DNA from: Maribacter sp. | Lineage (GTDB): Bacteria > Bacteroidota > Bacteroidia > Flavobacteriales > Flavobacteriaceae | Length of the DNA: 9,898 nucleotides | Direction: 5' to 3' | Assembly (NCBI GenBank): GCA_013001935.1 | Contig: JABDKZ010000404.1 | Span: 1 to 9,898 of the forward strand | In this document: positions 1 through 6,942 of the stretch, piece after piece | Position numbering within the stretch: the first letter of the stretch is position 1 | How the letters are laid out: each line of letters begins with the position of its first letter | The notes under the pieces: generated by a model | Database searches by the model: none | What the model was told of the DNA's origin: nothing | Seen by the model: the letters and a program-made list of their open reading frames with translations, nothing else | Made by a program: the position numbers and the translations under genes

Positions 1-169
1 AATATAGCTGTAAGGCTTTATTTACATAATAACTATCAATCATCTTTCCAATCTTGTTGACAGAGAAAAAATAGTTGCAATCCTTACATTTATAGCGTTG
101 TCTTTTATCAACAATACAACTTTTTATATAATGCTCGGAGCCACAATTAGGACAGGATTTAATTTTCAT
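1..169 (-). CDS. Transposase N-terminus (IS1-like zinc ribbon), cut by window edge
   Basis: The minus strand is open from an ATG at 169 to the window edge, giving 56 residues beginning MKIKSCPNCGSEHYIK. Two CxxC pairs (C6/C9 and C28/C31, the second in the context RYKCKDC) form a zinc ribbon of the kind that starts InsA of IS1-type elements and related transposases. The segment ending in KALQLY is where the IS1-like proteins of Bacteroidota begin their helix-turn-helix. The catalytic domain lies outside the window, so neither the family nor the completeness of the element can be settled. The element's right end should lie between 170 and about 300, but I could not define a terminal inverted repeat. 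The alternative is another zinc-ribbon transposase family such as IS1595. The coding call is fairly safe; the family assignment less so. Confidence 0.75.
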   Translation of the reverse strand, partial: MKIKSCPNCGSEHYIKSCIVDKRQRYKCKDCNYFFSVNKIGKMIDSYYVNKALQLY

Positions 170-361
170 GTATATTAAATTAGCATAAATATATTAATTT
201 AGCAATTAAATGCCAATTGTTTACAAATATGATTAGAGATTATGTGTATTATTGGTATTGAAAGTTGTTTTTTGAACACAATCTTCCTTTAGGGCAATTT
301 AATTATCAATAAAATAAGAGTATTCAGTCTTTAAAGTACTTACAATATTTATTTTTATAGT

Positions 362-2269
362 ATGAAGAATACCATTGCGGAACGTATTTATGATTTCCTA
401 AAAGATTTCCCTCCATTTAACTCACTTGAACGGAATCACTTAATGACCCTATGTGAACAGGTCAAAGTAGGATATTATGAAAAAGGCAGCTATATTTTTA
501 AAACCAATGAAGAACTACATAATTCGTTTTATGTGGTGAAAGATGGCGCAATCGGTATTTTCCGAGATGCTATTTTGGTTGATAAATGCGATGAAGGGGA
601 CATCTTTGGGCTCAGGGCCTTAATAAGAAAAAGTAACTATCAGTTAAGTGCCAGGGCAATTGAGGAGAGTATAACCTATGCAATATCCTCCAATCTTTTA
701 GAGGATTTGATTACCTCAAATACGAATGCAAATAAATTCTTATTGGCAAGTTTTGCGACGAATACGCTTAGGCCTTATTCCAACACAAGTAATGGACGAT
801 TGTATTCCCAAGAAGGTGAATTTCAGGACAACAATGGGGATTTTATTCACTTGCAATCCGTCAAGAAACTAAAACCACCTGTAATATGCAGAGAAGACAC
901 TCCGGTTGATTCCGCTGCAAAGATTATGACTGACAATAGGGTAGGGTCAATAATCATAGCTGACAATAAAAAGCCCATCGGCATTATTACAGATAAGGAT
1001 TTACGCACCAAAATAGCCACAGGCATTTTCCCCATAGATGCCAAAGTCAAACAAATAATGAGTTCCCCTGTCATATGTATTCCTGAAAATACATCGGTCG
1101 CGGAAGCCCAAATTGTAATGCTGCGGGATAGAATTACACATTTATGTATTACAAAAGATGGGACATCGCATACTGAACTTGTCGGGGTATTGTCCGAGCA
1201 TGATATTGTGGTTTCAAGCACCAATAATCCCTCATTTTTAATAAAAGAGGTAAAAAGGGCCCAATCTGCAGAAAAATTATTAGGTATTAGGATACAGGTA
1301 CAGGGGCTTATGGAGCGTTATTTAAAACAGCATATTCCGATATTCTTTGTTTCTAAGATTGTAGCTGCCATTAATGAGGCGATTTGTCAAAGGGCCATTG
1401 CTATTTCCTTGGAAGAAATGAAGAATCCTTTGCCAACTTCTTTTGCATGGTTGGCCTTGGGAAGCCAGGGTAGAAGGGAGCAAATGTTACTTACCGATCA
1501 AGATAACGCATTGGTTTTTGAAGATGTTCCCAGTGCTCAATATAAAAAGACCAAAGCTTATTTTTTGAAATTGGCTTCATTGATAACTAAAAAGCTCAAT
1601 ACAGTTGGTTTTGAATATTGTCCGGCAGAAATGATGGCGAGCAACCCCAAATGGTGTTTGTCTTTAAGTGAATGGAAACAGCAGTTCAATAATTGGATTA
1701 CCCATCCCGATGAGGATAAAATCATGCTATCAACTATTTTTTTCGATTATGAAAGGAGTTATGGAAATAGGCACCTGGTTGATGATATGTCTGACAGTAT
1801 TTTTAAATCGATTGATAGTTATGGCATATTCTTGAATTTTTTAGCATTGAATGCCATTAAAAACCCTCCACCATTGAGTTTTTTCAGACAGTTCTTGGTT
1901 GAGGATGATGGTGAACATAAAGATAGATTCGATATTAAGGCCCGGGCGATGATGCCTTTGGTGGATGCAGCACGTTTATTGGTAATTTCATATAATATCA
2001 AAGGTCATAATAATACCATTCTTAGATTTGAGAAATTGATTGAGGAAGAGCCCCAAAACAGGGATTTGTATGCGGCATGTATTGATGCCTTCAAAATTTT
2101 ATTACGATTTAGAACGCTACAAGGAATAAAACATAATGATTCAGGTCGGTTCATTGATCTTAAATCGTTGAACAAATCTGATCGATTGAAACTCAAAGGA
2201 TGTTTTGGACCAATTCGCGACATTCAGGAACTTATTAAAGTTCGTTTTAACCTTTCCCAAATGATGTAA
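362..2269 (+). CDS. cNMP-binding-like / CBS / DUF294 nucleotidyltransferase signalling protein
   Basis: This is a cytosolic 635-residue multidomain protein with no signal peptide or membrane segment. Residues about 15-115 form a cyclic-nucleotide-binding (CAP_ED) fold. Two CBS domains follow at about 170-225 and 230-285, with typical VGSIII..IGIITDKDL and VGVLSEHDI elements that usually bind adenine nucleotides. Residues about 310-445 are the DUF294 putative nucleotidyltransferase, with ALGSQGRREQ (365-374) and TDQDNALVF (378-386) matching the GS...DxD metal-binding motif of GlnD-type enzymes. The remainder matches the helical DUF294 C-terminal domain. The family is thought to modify or regulate a partner, but the substrate is not established. 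The exonuclease gene starts one base after its stop, so the two are surely cotranscribed. In other bacteria this pair often sits beside a sodium:solute symporter and acetyl-CoA synthetase; neither is visible here. The phosphate-binding cassette is degenerate: L84 and L95 stand where E and R are expected. Confidence 0.9.
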   Translation: MKNTIAERIYDFLKDFPPFNSLERNHLMTLCEQVKVGYYEKGSYIFKTNEELHNSFYVVKDGAIGIFRDAILVDKCDEGDIFGLRALIRKSNYQLSARAIEESITYAISSNLLEDLITSNTNANKFLLASFATNTLRPYSNTSNGRLYSQEGEFQDNNGDFIHLQSVKKLKPPVICREDTPVDSAAKIMTDNRVGSIIIADNKKPIGIITDKDLRTKIATGIFPIDAKVKQIMSSPVICIPENTSVAEAQIVMLRDRITHLCITKDGTSHTELVGVLSEHDIVVSSTNNPSFLIKEVKRAQSAEKLLGIRIQVQGLMERYLKQHIPIFFVSKIVAAINEAICQRAIAISLEEMKNPLPTSFAWLALGSQGRREQMLLTDQDNALVFEDVPSAQYKKTKAYFLKLASLITKKLNTVGFEYCPAEMMASNPKWCLSLSEWKQQFNNWITHPDEDKIMLSTIFFDYERSYGNRHLVDDMSDSIFKSIDSYGIFLNFLALNAIKNPPPLSFFRQFLVEDDGEHKDRFDIKARAMMPLVDAARLLVISYNIKGHNNTILRFEKLIEEEPQNRDLYAACIDAFKILLRFRTLQGIKHNDSGRFIDLKSLNKSDRLKLKGCFGPIRDIQELIKVRFNLSQMM

Positions 2270-2270
2270 T

Positions 2271-2939
2271 ATGTTCGCTAGGATTTTCAATAAGCCCCGT
2301 CCTGATTATTGGCAAAAGTATATTGGGCATTTCAAAACAAAGCATAAAAATGAAATAGCAGGAAGAAGGTTTGTCGTTTTTGATACGGAGACCACAGGAC
2401 TCGATGTTTCTAAGGACAGAATACTATCAATAGGCGCTATTGCTGTCATGAATGATAAAATTGATGTTGGTGATAGTCTTGAACTGTACTTGAAGCAAGA
2501 ACTTTTCAAAGCAGGGACCGTTGAAATCCATGGCTTATTGAAAGGAGGAAATGATGTCAAAATACCTGAAGAAGAGGCAATTGTGTCATTTTTGGATTTT
2601 ATAAAGGATTCTATTTTGGTGGCACACCATGTAGGTTTTGACGTGGGTATGGTAAATGCAGGTTTAACAAGAATGGGTTTGACTAAATTAAGGAACAAAG
2701 TACTTGATACAGGAGTACTCTATAAAAAAACCGGGTTCTGTAAGAACAAGGAAAATCTTTATAGCCTGGATTATATCTGTGATCAATTTAAGTTGAAAAA
2801 GCATGACCGCCATACCGCATCAGGAGATTCATATCTTACTGCTTTGGTGTTTTTAAAGATCATATCACTTTTGAATAATTCAAAAAAAATGAAATTGAAT
2901 GACCTCTTTTTTAACTCGGATCGAAGAGGCCTCTTATAG
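2271..2939 (+). CDS. DnaQ-like DEDDh 3'-5' exonuclease
   Basis: This 222-residue protein carries all three exonuclease motifs of the DnaQ/RNase T superfamily. ExoI is FDTETTGLD with D38 and E40; ExoII is VAHHVGFDVGM with D124; ExoIII is HTASGDSY with H181 and D186, giving the DEDDh set. These residues bind two metal ions and hydrolyse 3' ends of DNA or RNA. The natural substrate cannot be read from the sequence. The protein has no polymerase, helicase or GIY-YIG domain, so it is a stand-alone exonuclease like the epsilon-type proteins found next to DUF294 genes rather than a replicative proofreading subunit. The ATG follows the stop of the upstream gene after one base (taa-t-atg), which suggests translational coupling. 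It converges with anmK, leaving only 22 bases between the two stop codons. A role tied to the DUF294 protein is inferred from gene order alone. Confidence 0.87.
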   Translation: MFARIFNKPRPDYWQKYIGHFKTKHKNEIAGRRFVVFDTETTGLDVSKDRILSIGAIAVMNDKIDVGDSLELYLKQELFKAGTVEIHGLLKGGNDVKIPEEEAIVSFLDFIKDSILVAHHVGFDVGMVNAGLTRMGLTKLRNKVLDTGVLYKKTGFCKNKENLYSLDYICDQFKLKKHDRHTASGDSYLTALVFLKIISLLNNSKKMKLNDLFFNSDRRGLL

Positions 2940-2961
2940 CTTTTTTTGTGTTTGATAAATC

Positions 2962-4038
2962 TTAATTAGGAACGAATACCACACCACTTGAAGAATCCCG
3001 TTCGGCTCCCGTCACTGAACTAAGAACATTGATTTCACCTTCCATTCTTAACACTCCCATTAATGCAAAAACAAGAGCCTCCTTATTTTCAATCAATTTT
3101 TTCCCTGGCACCACAACCTCAATATTGGATCCTAATTTCTTTTTTAATGTTGCTATGAGAAAATCATTCATCGCCCCACCACCGGTGACCAATAGCTGTG
3201 ACTTTAATGCTTTTGTATGAGCTCTGACCTGAATGGCAATTTGTTCACATAAATGATGTATCGATGTGTTTAGTAAGTTTTCAATAGTATCATCAGTTGA
3301 TTCTACAATGGGCATGACTTCTTGGGTAAACCATTCAAATCCTGTTGATTTCGGATAGGGAACATCAAAGTACGCCAACGAATTCAACCGCTTGAGCATT
3401 GTAGTGTTTATAACGCCTGAACGCGCCAATTCCCCGCCCTTATCAAATTGTATATTTACTTTTTGCGTAATGTGATTCAAAATCATATTGGCCAGACCAA
3501 TATCATAGGCTATTCTATTGCCATCTTTTTCAAATGAAATATTACTGATTCCACCTAGATTAAGGCAAAAGTCATAGTTGCCAAAAAAAAGACGATCTCC
3601 AATGGGCACTAATGGAGCACCTTGTCCTCCAAGGGCCACATCATTGGTTCTAAAATCACAAATGACCTTAACTCCAGATGCATTCGCCAAATGCTGACCA
3701 GAACCTATTTGGTAAGTTAATCCATGCTCTGGCTGATGATGTGTCGTATGACCATGGCTGGCAACAAAATCAACCTGCAATCCATTTTCCTCAATAAAGA
3801 TTTTTACTTGCTCACCCAGCCATTGGCCATATGAATTATTGAAAATCAATAGCTCATCTGCAGGAAGGAAGATTGAATTTTTCAATTTCTCCTTCATTAA
3901 AACATCATACGCCACACTTTTTGTTTGCTCCAGGCGATATGCCCATTGGCCCTTTGTTTTGGAAATTTGGCAAAAAGCAAGATCAAGTCCATCCAAAGAT
4001 GTACCTGACATTAATCCTAATACATTATAATTGGTCAT
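2962..4038 (-). CDS. anmK: Anhydro-N-acetylmuramic acid kinase
   Basis: AnmK uses ATP and water to open 1,6-anhydro-MurNAc and phosphorylate it to MurNAc-6-phosphate, a cytosolic step of peptidoglycan recycling. From the ATG at 4038 the protein has 358 residues, close to the family's usual 360-390. Its landmarks are GLMSGTSLDGLD (8-19, phosphate loop), SHGHTTHHQP (94-103), DFRTNDVALGGQGAPLVP (128-145), LNLGGISNIS (159-168) and LLVTGGGAMND in the C-terminal half. The DTGPGN motif of proteobacterial enzymes is replaced by YDIGLAN (178-184), which I believe is a Bacteroidota variant. An in-frame TTG two codons upstream (4044) is possible, but the ATG is preferred. It lies on the same strand as the AmpG and NagZ-like genes but is separated from them by a divergent two-gene unit, so it must have its own promoter in the region to its right. 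Confidence 0.93.
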   Translation of the reverse strand: MTNYNVLGLMSGTSLDGLDLAFCQISKTKGQWAYRLEQTKSVAYDVLMKEKLKNSIFLPADELLIFNNSYGQWLGEQVKIFIEENGLQVDFVASHGHTTHHQPEHGLTYQIGSGQHLANASGVKVICDFRTNDVALGGQGAPLVPIGDRLFFGNYDFCLNLGGISNISFEKDGNRIAYDIGLANMILNHITQKVNIQFDKGGELARSGVINTTMLKRLNSLAYFDVPYPKSTGFEWFTQEVMPIVESTDDTIENLLNTSIHHLCEQIAIQVRAHTKALKSQLLVTGGGAMNDFLIATLKKKLGSNIEVVVPGKKLIENKEALVFALMGVLRMEGEINVLSSVTGAERDSSSGVVFVPN

Positions 4039-4417
4039 TGCCAAGAAATAGTTAGCGGTAATTCAGCCATTAATTAATGATAAAAATCAAATAGATTCCC
4101 GCTTTGCCTGATAAAATCAAAATGGGATTCTTTCTTACGACCTATTACTTTTTTAAATTGGTGTTGACACTGGAAACATCCTGTTGCGAGAAAATTTCCA
4201 AAGGTTTTATTTTATTAAGGTTTGACAAATTTATACTATTAATTTTTATCAAAAATTAGTATTTTTAGTCAAAATTATTACAAGTCATTAAATCGACTTA
4301 TCTTAACATGTAAATATCATAATAATAGTTGGGAAACGTGTGTAGCGCTTATGAACGGTTCTTGACTCATGACAAAATTGAAAACTATTTTATTAACCGT
4401 TTATTAAGTAACACAAT
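4039..4417. other. Divergent intergenic region between anmK and the Gfo/Idh gene
   Basis: There is no convincing gene in these 379 bases, which separate two divergent start codons and should hold both promoters. The DNA is very AT-rich. Visible structure: an imperfect direct repeat of about 20 bases (starting at 4079 and 4110); an AT palindrome at 4237-4261 (11 paired bases with one G-U, loop atc); a minus-strand match to the Bacteroidota -7 consensus TAnnTTTG at 4270-4277 (reads taattttg), without a clear -33 partner; and a 7-base inverted repeat aacggtt / aaccgtt at 4354-4360 and 4395-4401. None of these is decisive alone in DNA of this composition. Confidence 0.6.
4362..4393 (+). promoter_or_regulatory. 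Possible promoter of the Gfo/Idh-DUF1080 operon
   Basis: A ttg at 4362-4364 (within ttgact) lies 21 bases before tattttat (4386-4393). This loosely resembles the Bacteroidota -33 TTTG and -7 TAnnTTTG elements but lacks the final G. It would give a short leader of about 20 bases before the ATG at 4418. The pair is bracketed by the inverted repeat aacggtt (4354-4360) / aaccgtt (4395-4401), which could be an operator. The call is a weak consensus match and rests on position as much as on sequence. Confidence 0.25.
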
Positions 4418-5929
4418 ATGAGTAAGACAAAAAAAGAGAACACTTTAACCCGCCGGGATTTTGTAGGCAGAACTTTGGCCGCTTCCGCAGCGTTTACTAT
4501 CGTGCCTTCGTATGCCGTTAGTGGTCTGGGGCATGTGGCGCCGAGTGACAAAATGAATATTGCCGGCATTGGTGTTGGTGGCATGGGACTTGCCAATTTA
4601 AAGAATTTGGAATCACAAAATATTGTAGGTCTTTGTGATGTGGATTGGAAGTATGCCAAAGGTGCTTTTGATAGATATCCAAATGCCAAAAAATATTGGG
4701 ATTGGCGTAAGATGTTCGATGAGATGGGAAGTGAAATAGATGGAATTGTTGTTGCTACCGCTGATCATACACATGCCATTATTTCTGCACATGCCATGAC
4801 TATGGGCAAGCATGTATATCTTCAGAAGCCTTTGACTCACTCGGTTTACGAATCAAGATTGATGACAAAACTGGCCAAGGAGTATAAGGTGGCTACACAG
4901 ATGGGTAACCAGGGCGCTTCAGGTGAAGGTGTCGCTAAAACATGTGAAATTCTTTGGAGTGGTGCAATAGGGGATGTAAAAAAAGTAGAATCCTTTACCG
5001 ATCGACCAATTTGGCCACAAGGCTTGAATAGCCCTGAAAGAGGGGATTGGGTACCCGATACGTTAGATTGGGACCTGTTTACAGGACCGGCAAAAATGAA
5101 ACCTTTCAATGAGGTATACCATCCATGGAACTGGAGAGGATGGTGGGACTATGGTACAGGTGCTCTAGGTGATATGGCCTGCCATATTTTACATCCTGTT
5201 TTTGAAGGATTAAAGCTAGGCTATCCTACAAAGGCACAAGCAAGCTCGTCTTTATTGCTGAATGATTGTGCTCCGGTTTCACAGGCTGCTAAACTTACGT
5301 TTCCTGCAAGAGGAAGAAAAGGGAAGATAAAGTTGCCAGAAGTCGATGTTCATTGGTATGATGGCGGTGTTAAGCCTGAATTACCTACCAATTGGCCAGC
5401 TGGTAAGGATCCAAATAAAGCCGGTGGAGGAACCTTCTTCTACGGAACAAAAGATATTCTTCATGTAGGTTGTTATGGTGTTGAACCAGAATTGATGTCT
5501 GGCAAAAAAATATCCGCTGCTAAAACAGAACGAAGAGTTGAGGATGAATTAGGACTGGCATGGAATAAGGGAGCCCATGAAATGGATTGGGTACGGGCCT
5601 CTAAGGAAAGTCCTGAAAATAGAAAACCATGTACTTCAGACTTTGCTGAAGCCGGGCCATTTAATGAAATGGTGGTTATGGGCGTACTTGCTGTTCGCTT
5701 ACAGGCCTTGAACAAAATATTGGAATGGGATGGAGAGAAAATGGAATTCACAAATATCGGTGCTAATGAGGAAATTAGAACTGTTATTAAAGATGGCTTT
5801 GAGATTCACGATGGTCACCCAACTTTCAATAAGGAATGGACAGATCCAATGAATGCGGTTGCATACTCTCAGGAGTTGATCAAGCATACGTATAGAGACG
5901 GTTGGTCATTACCTGATATGCCCGCATAG
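4418..5929 (+). CDS. Tat-exported Gfo/Idh/MocA family oxidoreductase
   Basis: This 503-residue protein starts with a twin-arginine signal: TRRDFVG (R12, R13), then a hydrophobic stretch ending near residue 36. It is therefore probably exported folded, with its nucleotide cofactor already bound. The Rossmann domain follows, with NIAGIGVGGMG (47-57) as the dinucleotide loop, CDVD (73-76) after the second strand, ATADHTHA (113-120), and QKPLTH (136-141) in place of the classical EKP motif. The C-terminal substrate domain contains GWWDYGTGALGDMACH (240-255), with D251, H255 and H258 as likely active-site residues. Family members oxidise or reduce sugars and polyols with NAD(P), and some exported forms catalyse redox-neutral glycoside cleavage (GH109). 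The substrate cannot be read from the sequence. A DUF1080 lipoprotein gene lies 95 bases downstream on the same strand, suggesting oxidation of a sugar to its 3-keto form followed by cleavage. The ATG at 4418 is chosen because it gives the complete Tat signal. Confidence 0.9.
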   Translation: MSKTKKENTLTRRDFVGRTLAASAAFTIVPSYAVSGLGHVAPSDKMNIAGIGVGGMGLANLKNLESQNIVGLCDVDWKYAKGAFDRYPNAKKYWDWRKMFDEMGSEIDGIVVATADHTHAIISAHAMTMGKHVYLQKPLTHSVYESRLMTKLAKEYKVATQMGNQGASGEGVAKTCEILWSGAIGDVKKVESFTDRPIWPQGLNSPERGDWVPDTLDWDLFTGPAKMKPFNEVYHPWNWRGWWDYGTGALGDMACHILHPVFEGLKLGYPTKAQASSSLLLNDCAPVSQAAKLTFPARGRKGKIKLPEVDVHWYDGGVKPELPTNWPAGKDPNKAGGGTFFYGTKDILHVGCYGVEPELMSGKKISAAKTERRVEDELGLAWNKGAHEMDWVRASKESPENRKPCTSDFAEAGPFNEMVVMGVLAVRLQALNKILEWDGEKMEFTNIGANEEIRTVIKDGFEIHDGHPTFNKEWTDPMNAVAYSQELIKHTYRDGWSLPDMPA

Positions 5930-5967
5930 ATTTTTTAACTGAATTTAAAATTATAATAATAATCAAA

Positions 5968-6002
5968 TGTACAGGACCTATTTAAATGATAGGTTCTGTA
6001 CA
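5968..6002 (+). promoter_or_regulatory. Intercistronic RNA hairpin between the Gfo/Idh and DUF1080 genes
   Basis: Bases 5968-5981 (tgtacaggacctat) pair with 5989-6002 (ataggttctgtaca). The stem has 14 pairs including one internal G-U, around the loop ttaaatg. It lies wholly in the 95-base gap between the two stop/start codons, 22 bases before the ATG of the second gene. No run of T follows, so it is not a standard intrinsic terminator. It could shield an mRNA end, act in processing, or set the ratio of the two products. The function is inferred; the structure is directly visible. Confidence 0.55.
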
Positions 6003-6024
6003 AATAATCAATAAATAGTTAGGT

Positions 6025-6831
6025 ATGAGAAAAATAAGTTTAGTTTTTATATTTAGTCTGTTAATGTTGCCAGTACTAAATAGTTGTAAGGAGAAAAAAG
6101 CCGATCAAAAAGAAGAAGCGGCCACAGAAACCGAAGTAATGGTAGAAGTAGAAGAGGAAGCTCCTATGAATGCACTTACCGAAGCCGAGAAAGCAGACGG
6201 ATGGGTAATGCTTTTCGATGGAAAAACATCAGAAGGATGGAGAGGTTACAAAAAAGAACATTTTCCTGCTGCTTGGGAGATTGTTGACGGCACTATGCAC
6301 ATGTTGGGCTCTGGTAGGGGTGAAGCAGGGGCAAAAGATGGAGGTGATATTATTTTCGATAAGCAATTTCAGAATTTCACGCTTAGTTTGGAATGGAAAA
6401 TCTCTGAGGGAGGAAATTCCGGTATATTCTATTTAGGGGAAGAACAGGAGGATTATATTTGGAAAACAGCTCCTGAAATGCAAATATTGGATAATGAACG
6501 GCATCCGGATGCCAAATTAGGTAAGGATAATAATCGTCAGGCTGGGTCTTTGTATGATTTAATTCCGGCCAAGCCTCAAAATGCCAAACCTGCGGGAGAA
6601 TGGAATAAAGTTGAGCTAACTGTATACAAAGGAACCGTAGTTCATAATCAAAACGGTGAGAATGTTGTCGAATACCATCTCTGGACACCCGAATGGAATG
6701 AAATGGTAGCTGGCAGTAAATTCCCTGCATTAAATGAAGAATGGGCCGATGTACCTTCAAAAGGATACATAGGACTTCAAGACCATGGCGATGATGTATG
6801 GTTCAGAAATATTAAGATAAAAGAGCTATAA
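6025..6831 (+). CDS. DUF1080 (3-keto-disaccharide hydrolase family) lipoprotein
   Basis: This 268-residue protein begins with a lipoprotein signal: a hydrophobic stretch at 4-18 and lipobox LNSC, with the lipidated cysteine at 21. A charged low-complexity linker (about 22-56, rich in K, E and A) leads to a single DUF1080 domain (PF06439, a concanavalin-like beta sandwich). Domain landmarks are MLFDGKTSEGWRG (62-74), LEWKISEGGNSGIFY (122-136), PEMQILDNERHPD (150-162) and YIGLQDHGDDVWFRNI (248-263). The domain is known for hydrolysing or eliminating 3-keto glycosides, and many members sit beside Gfo/Idh dehydrogenases, as here. The protein should be anchored in the outer or inner membrane, facing the periplasm or the cell surface. 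The charged residues right after C21 resemble a Bacteroidota surface-export signal only loosely, so the side is undecided. An intrinsic terminator follows the stop codon. The actual substrate is unknown; some DUF1080 proteins may be only sugar-binding. Confidence 0.88.
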   Translation: MRKISLVFIFSLLMLPVLNSCKEKKADQKEEAATETEVMVEVEEEAPMNALTEAEKADGWVMLFDGKTSEGWRGYKKEHFPAAWEIVDGTMHMLGSGRGEAGAKDGGDIIFDKQFQNFTLSLEWKISEGGNSGIFYLGEEQEDYIWKTAPEMQILDNERHPDAKLGKDNNRQAGSLYDLIPAKPQNAKPAGEWNKVELTVYKGTVVHNQNGENVVEYHLWTPEWNEMVAGSKFPALNEEWADVPSKGYIGLQDHGDDVWFRNIKIKEL

Positions 6832-6854
6832 GGAAATCAAGGTCCTAAAAAATG

Positions 6855-6888
6855 AAGCCCCATATATAGTCAAATATGGGGCTTTTTT
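6855..6888 (+). terminator. Intrinsic terminator of the Gfo/Idh-DUF1080 operon, probably bidirectional
   Basis: Bases 6855-6865 (aagccccatat) pair perfectly with 6874-6884 (atatggggctt). This 11-pair stem has an 8-base loop, and a run of six T spans 6883-6888. It lies 23 bases after the stop of the DUF1080 gene. A run of six A at 6847-6852, just left of the stem, would serve as a T-tract on the other strand. The same hairpin may therefore also end transcription of the converging NagZ-like gene, whose stop is at 6943. Confidence 0.88.
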
Positions 6889-6942
6889 ATTAGCAGTCGG
6901 CTCTGTTTTATAGCATTCCCTCAGGGTAGGTATTTTCTAGCT

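Noticed and set aside
170..361. Promoter and terminal inverted repeat upstream of the DUF294 gene
   Set aside because: No TAnnTTTG match and no repeat partner could be identified. The 192 bases are AT-rich without clear structure.
2903..2947. Possible terminator between the converging exonuclease and anmK genes
   Set aside because: aagaggcctctt (2924-2935) is a palindrome without room for a loop. The alternative stem 2903-2908 with 2924-2929 is only six pairs and lies inside the coding region. A run of seven T follows at 2941-2947, but the hairpin is too weak to call.
4039..4044. TTG start extending AnmK by two residues
   Set aside because: The ATG at 4038 gives the usual short lead into the GLMSGTSLDG motif, and nothing favours the rarer TTG.
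4079..4130. Imperfect direct repeat of about 20 bases
   Set aside because: Two copies with several mismatches in AT-rich DNA, with no link to a gene or mobile element; likely chance.
4418..5929. Assigning the Gfo/Idh protein to GH109 (alpha-N-acetylgalactosaminidase)
   Set aside because: A Tat signal and the overall fold are shared, but no residue I can see separates GH109 from the many other exported Gfo/Idh proteins, and the DUF1080 neighbour points to a dehydrogenase role.
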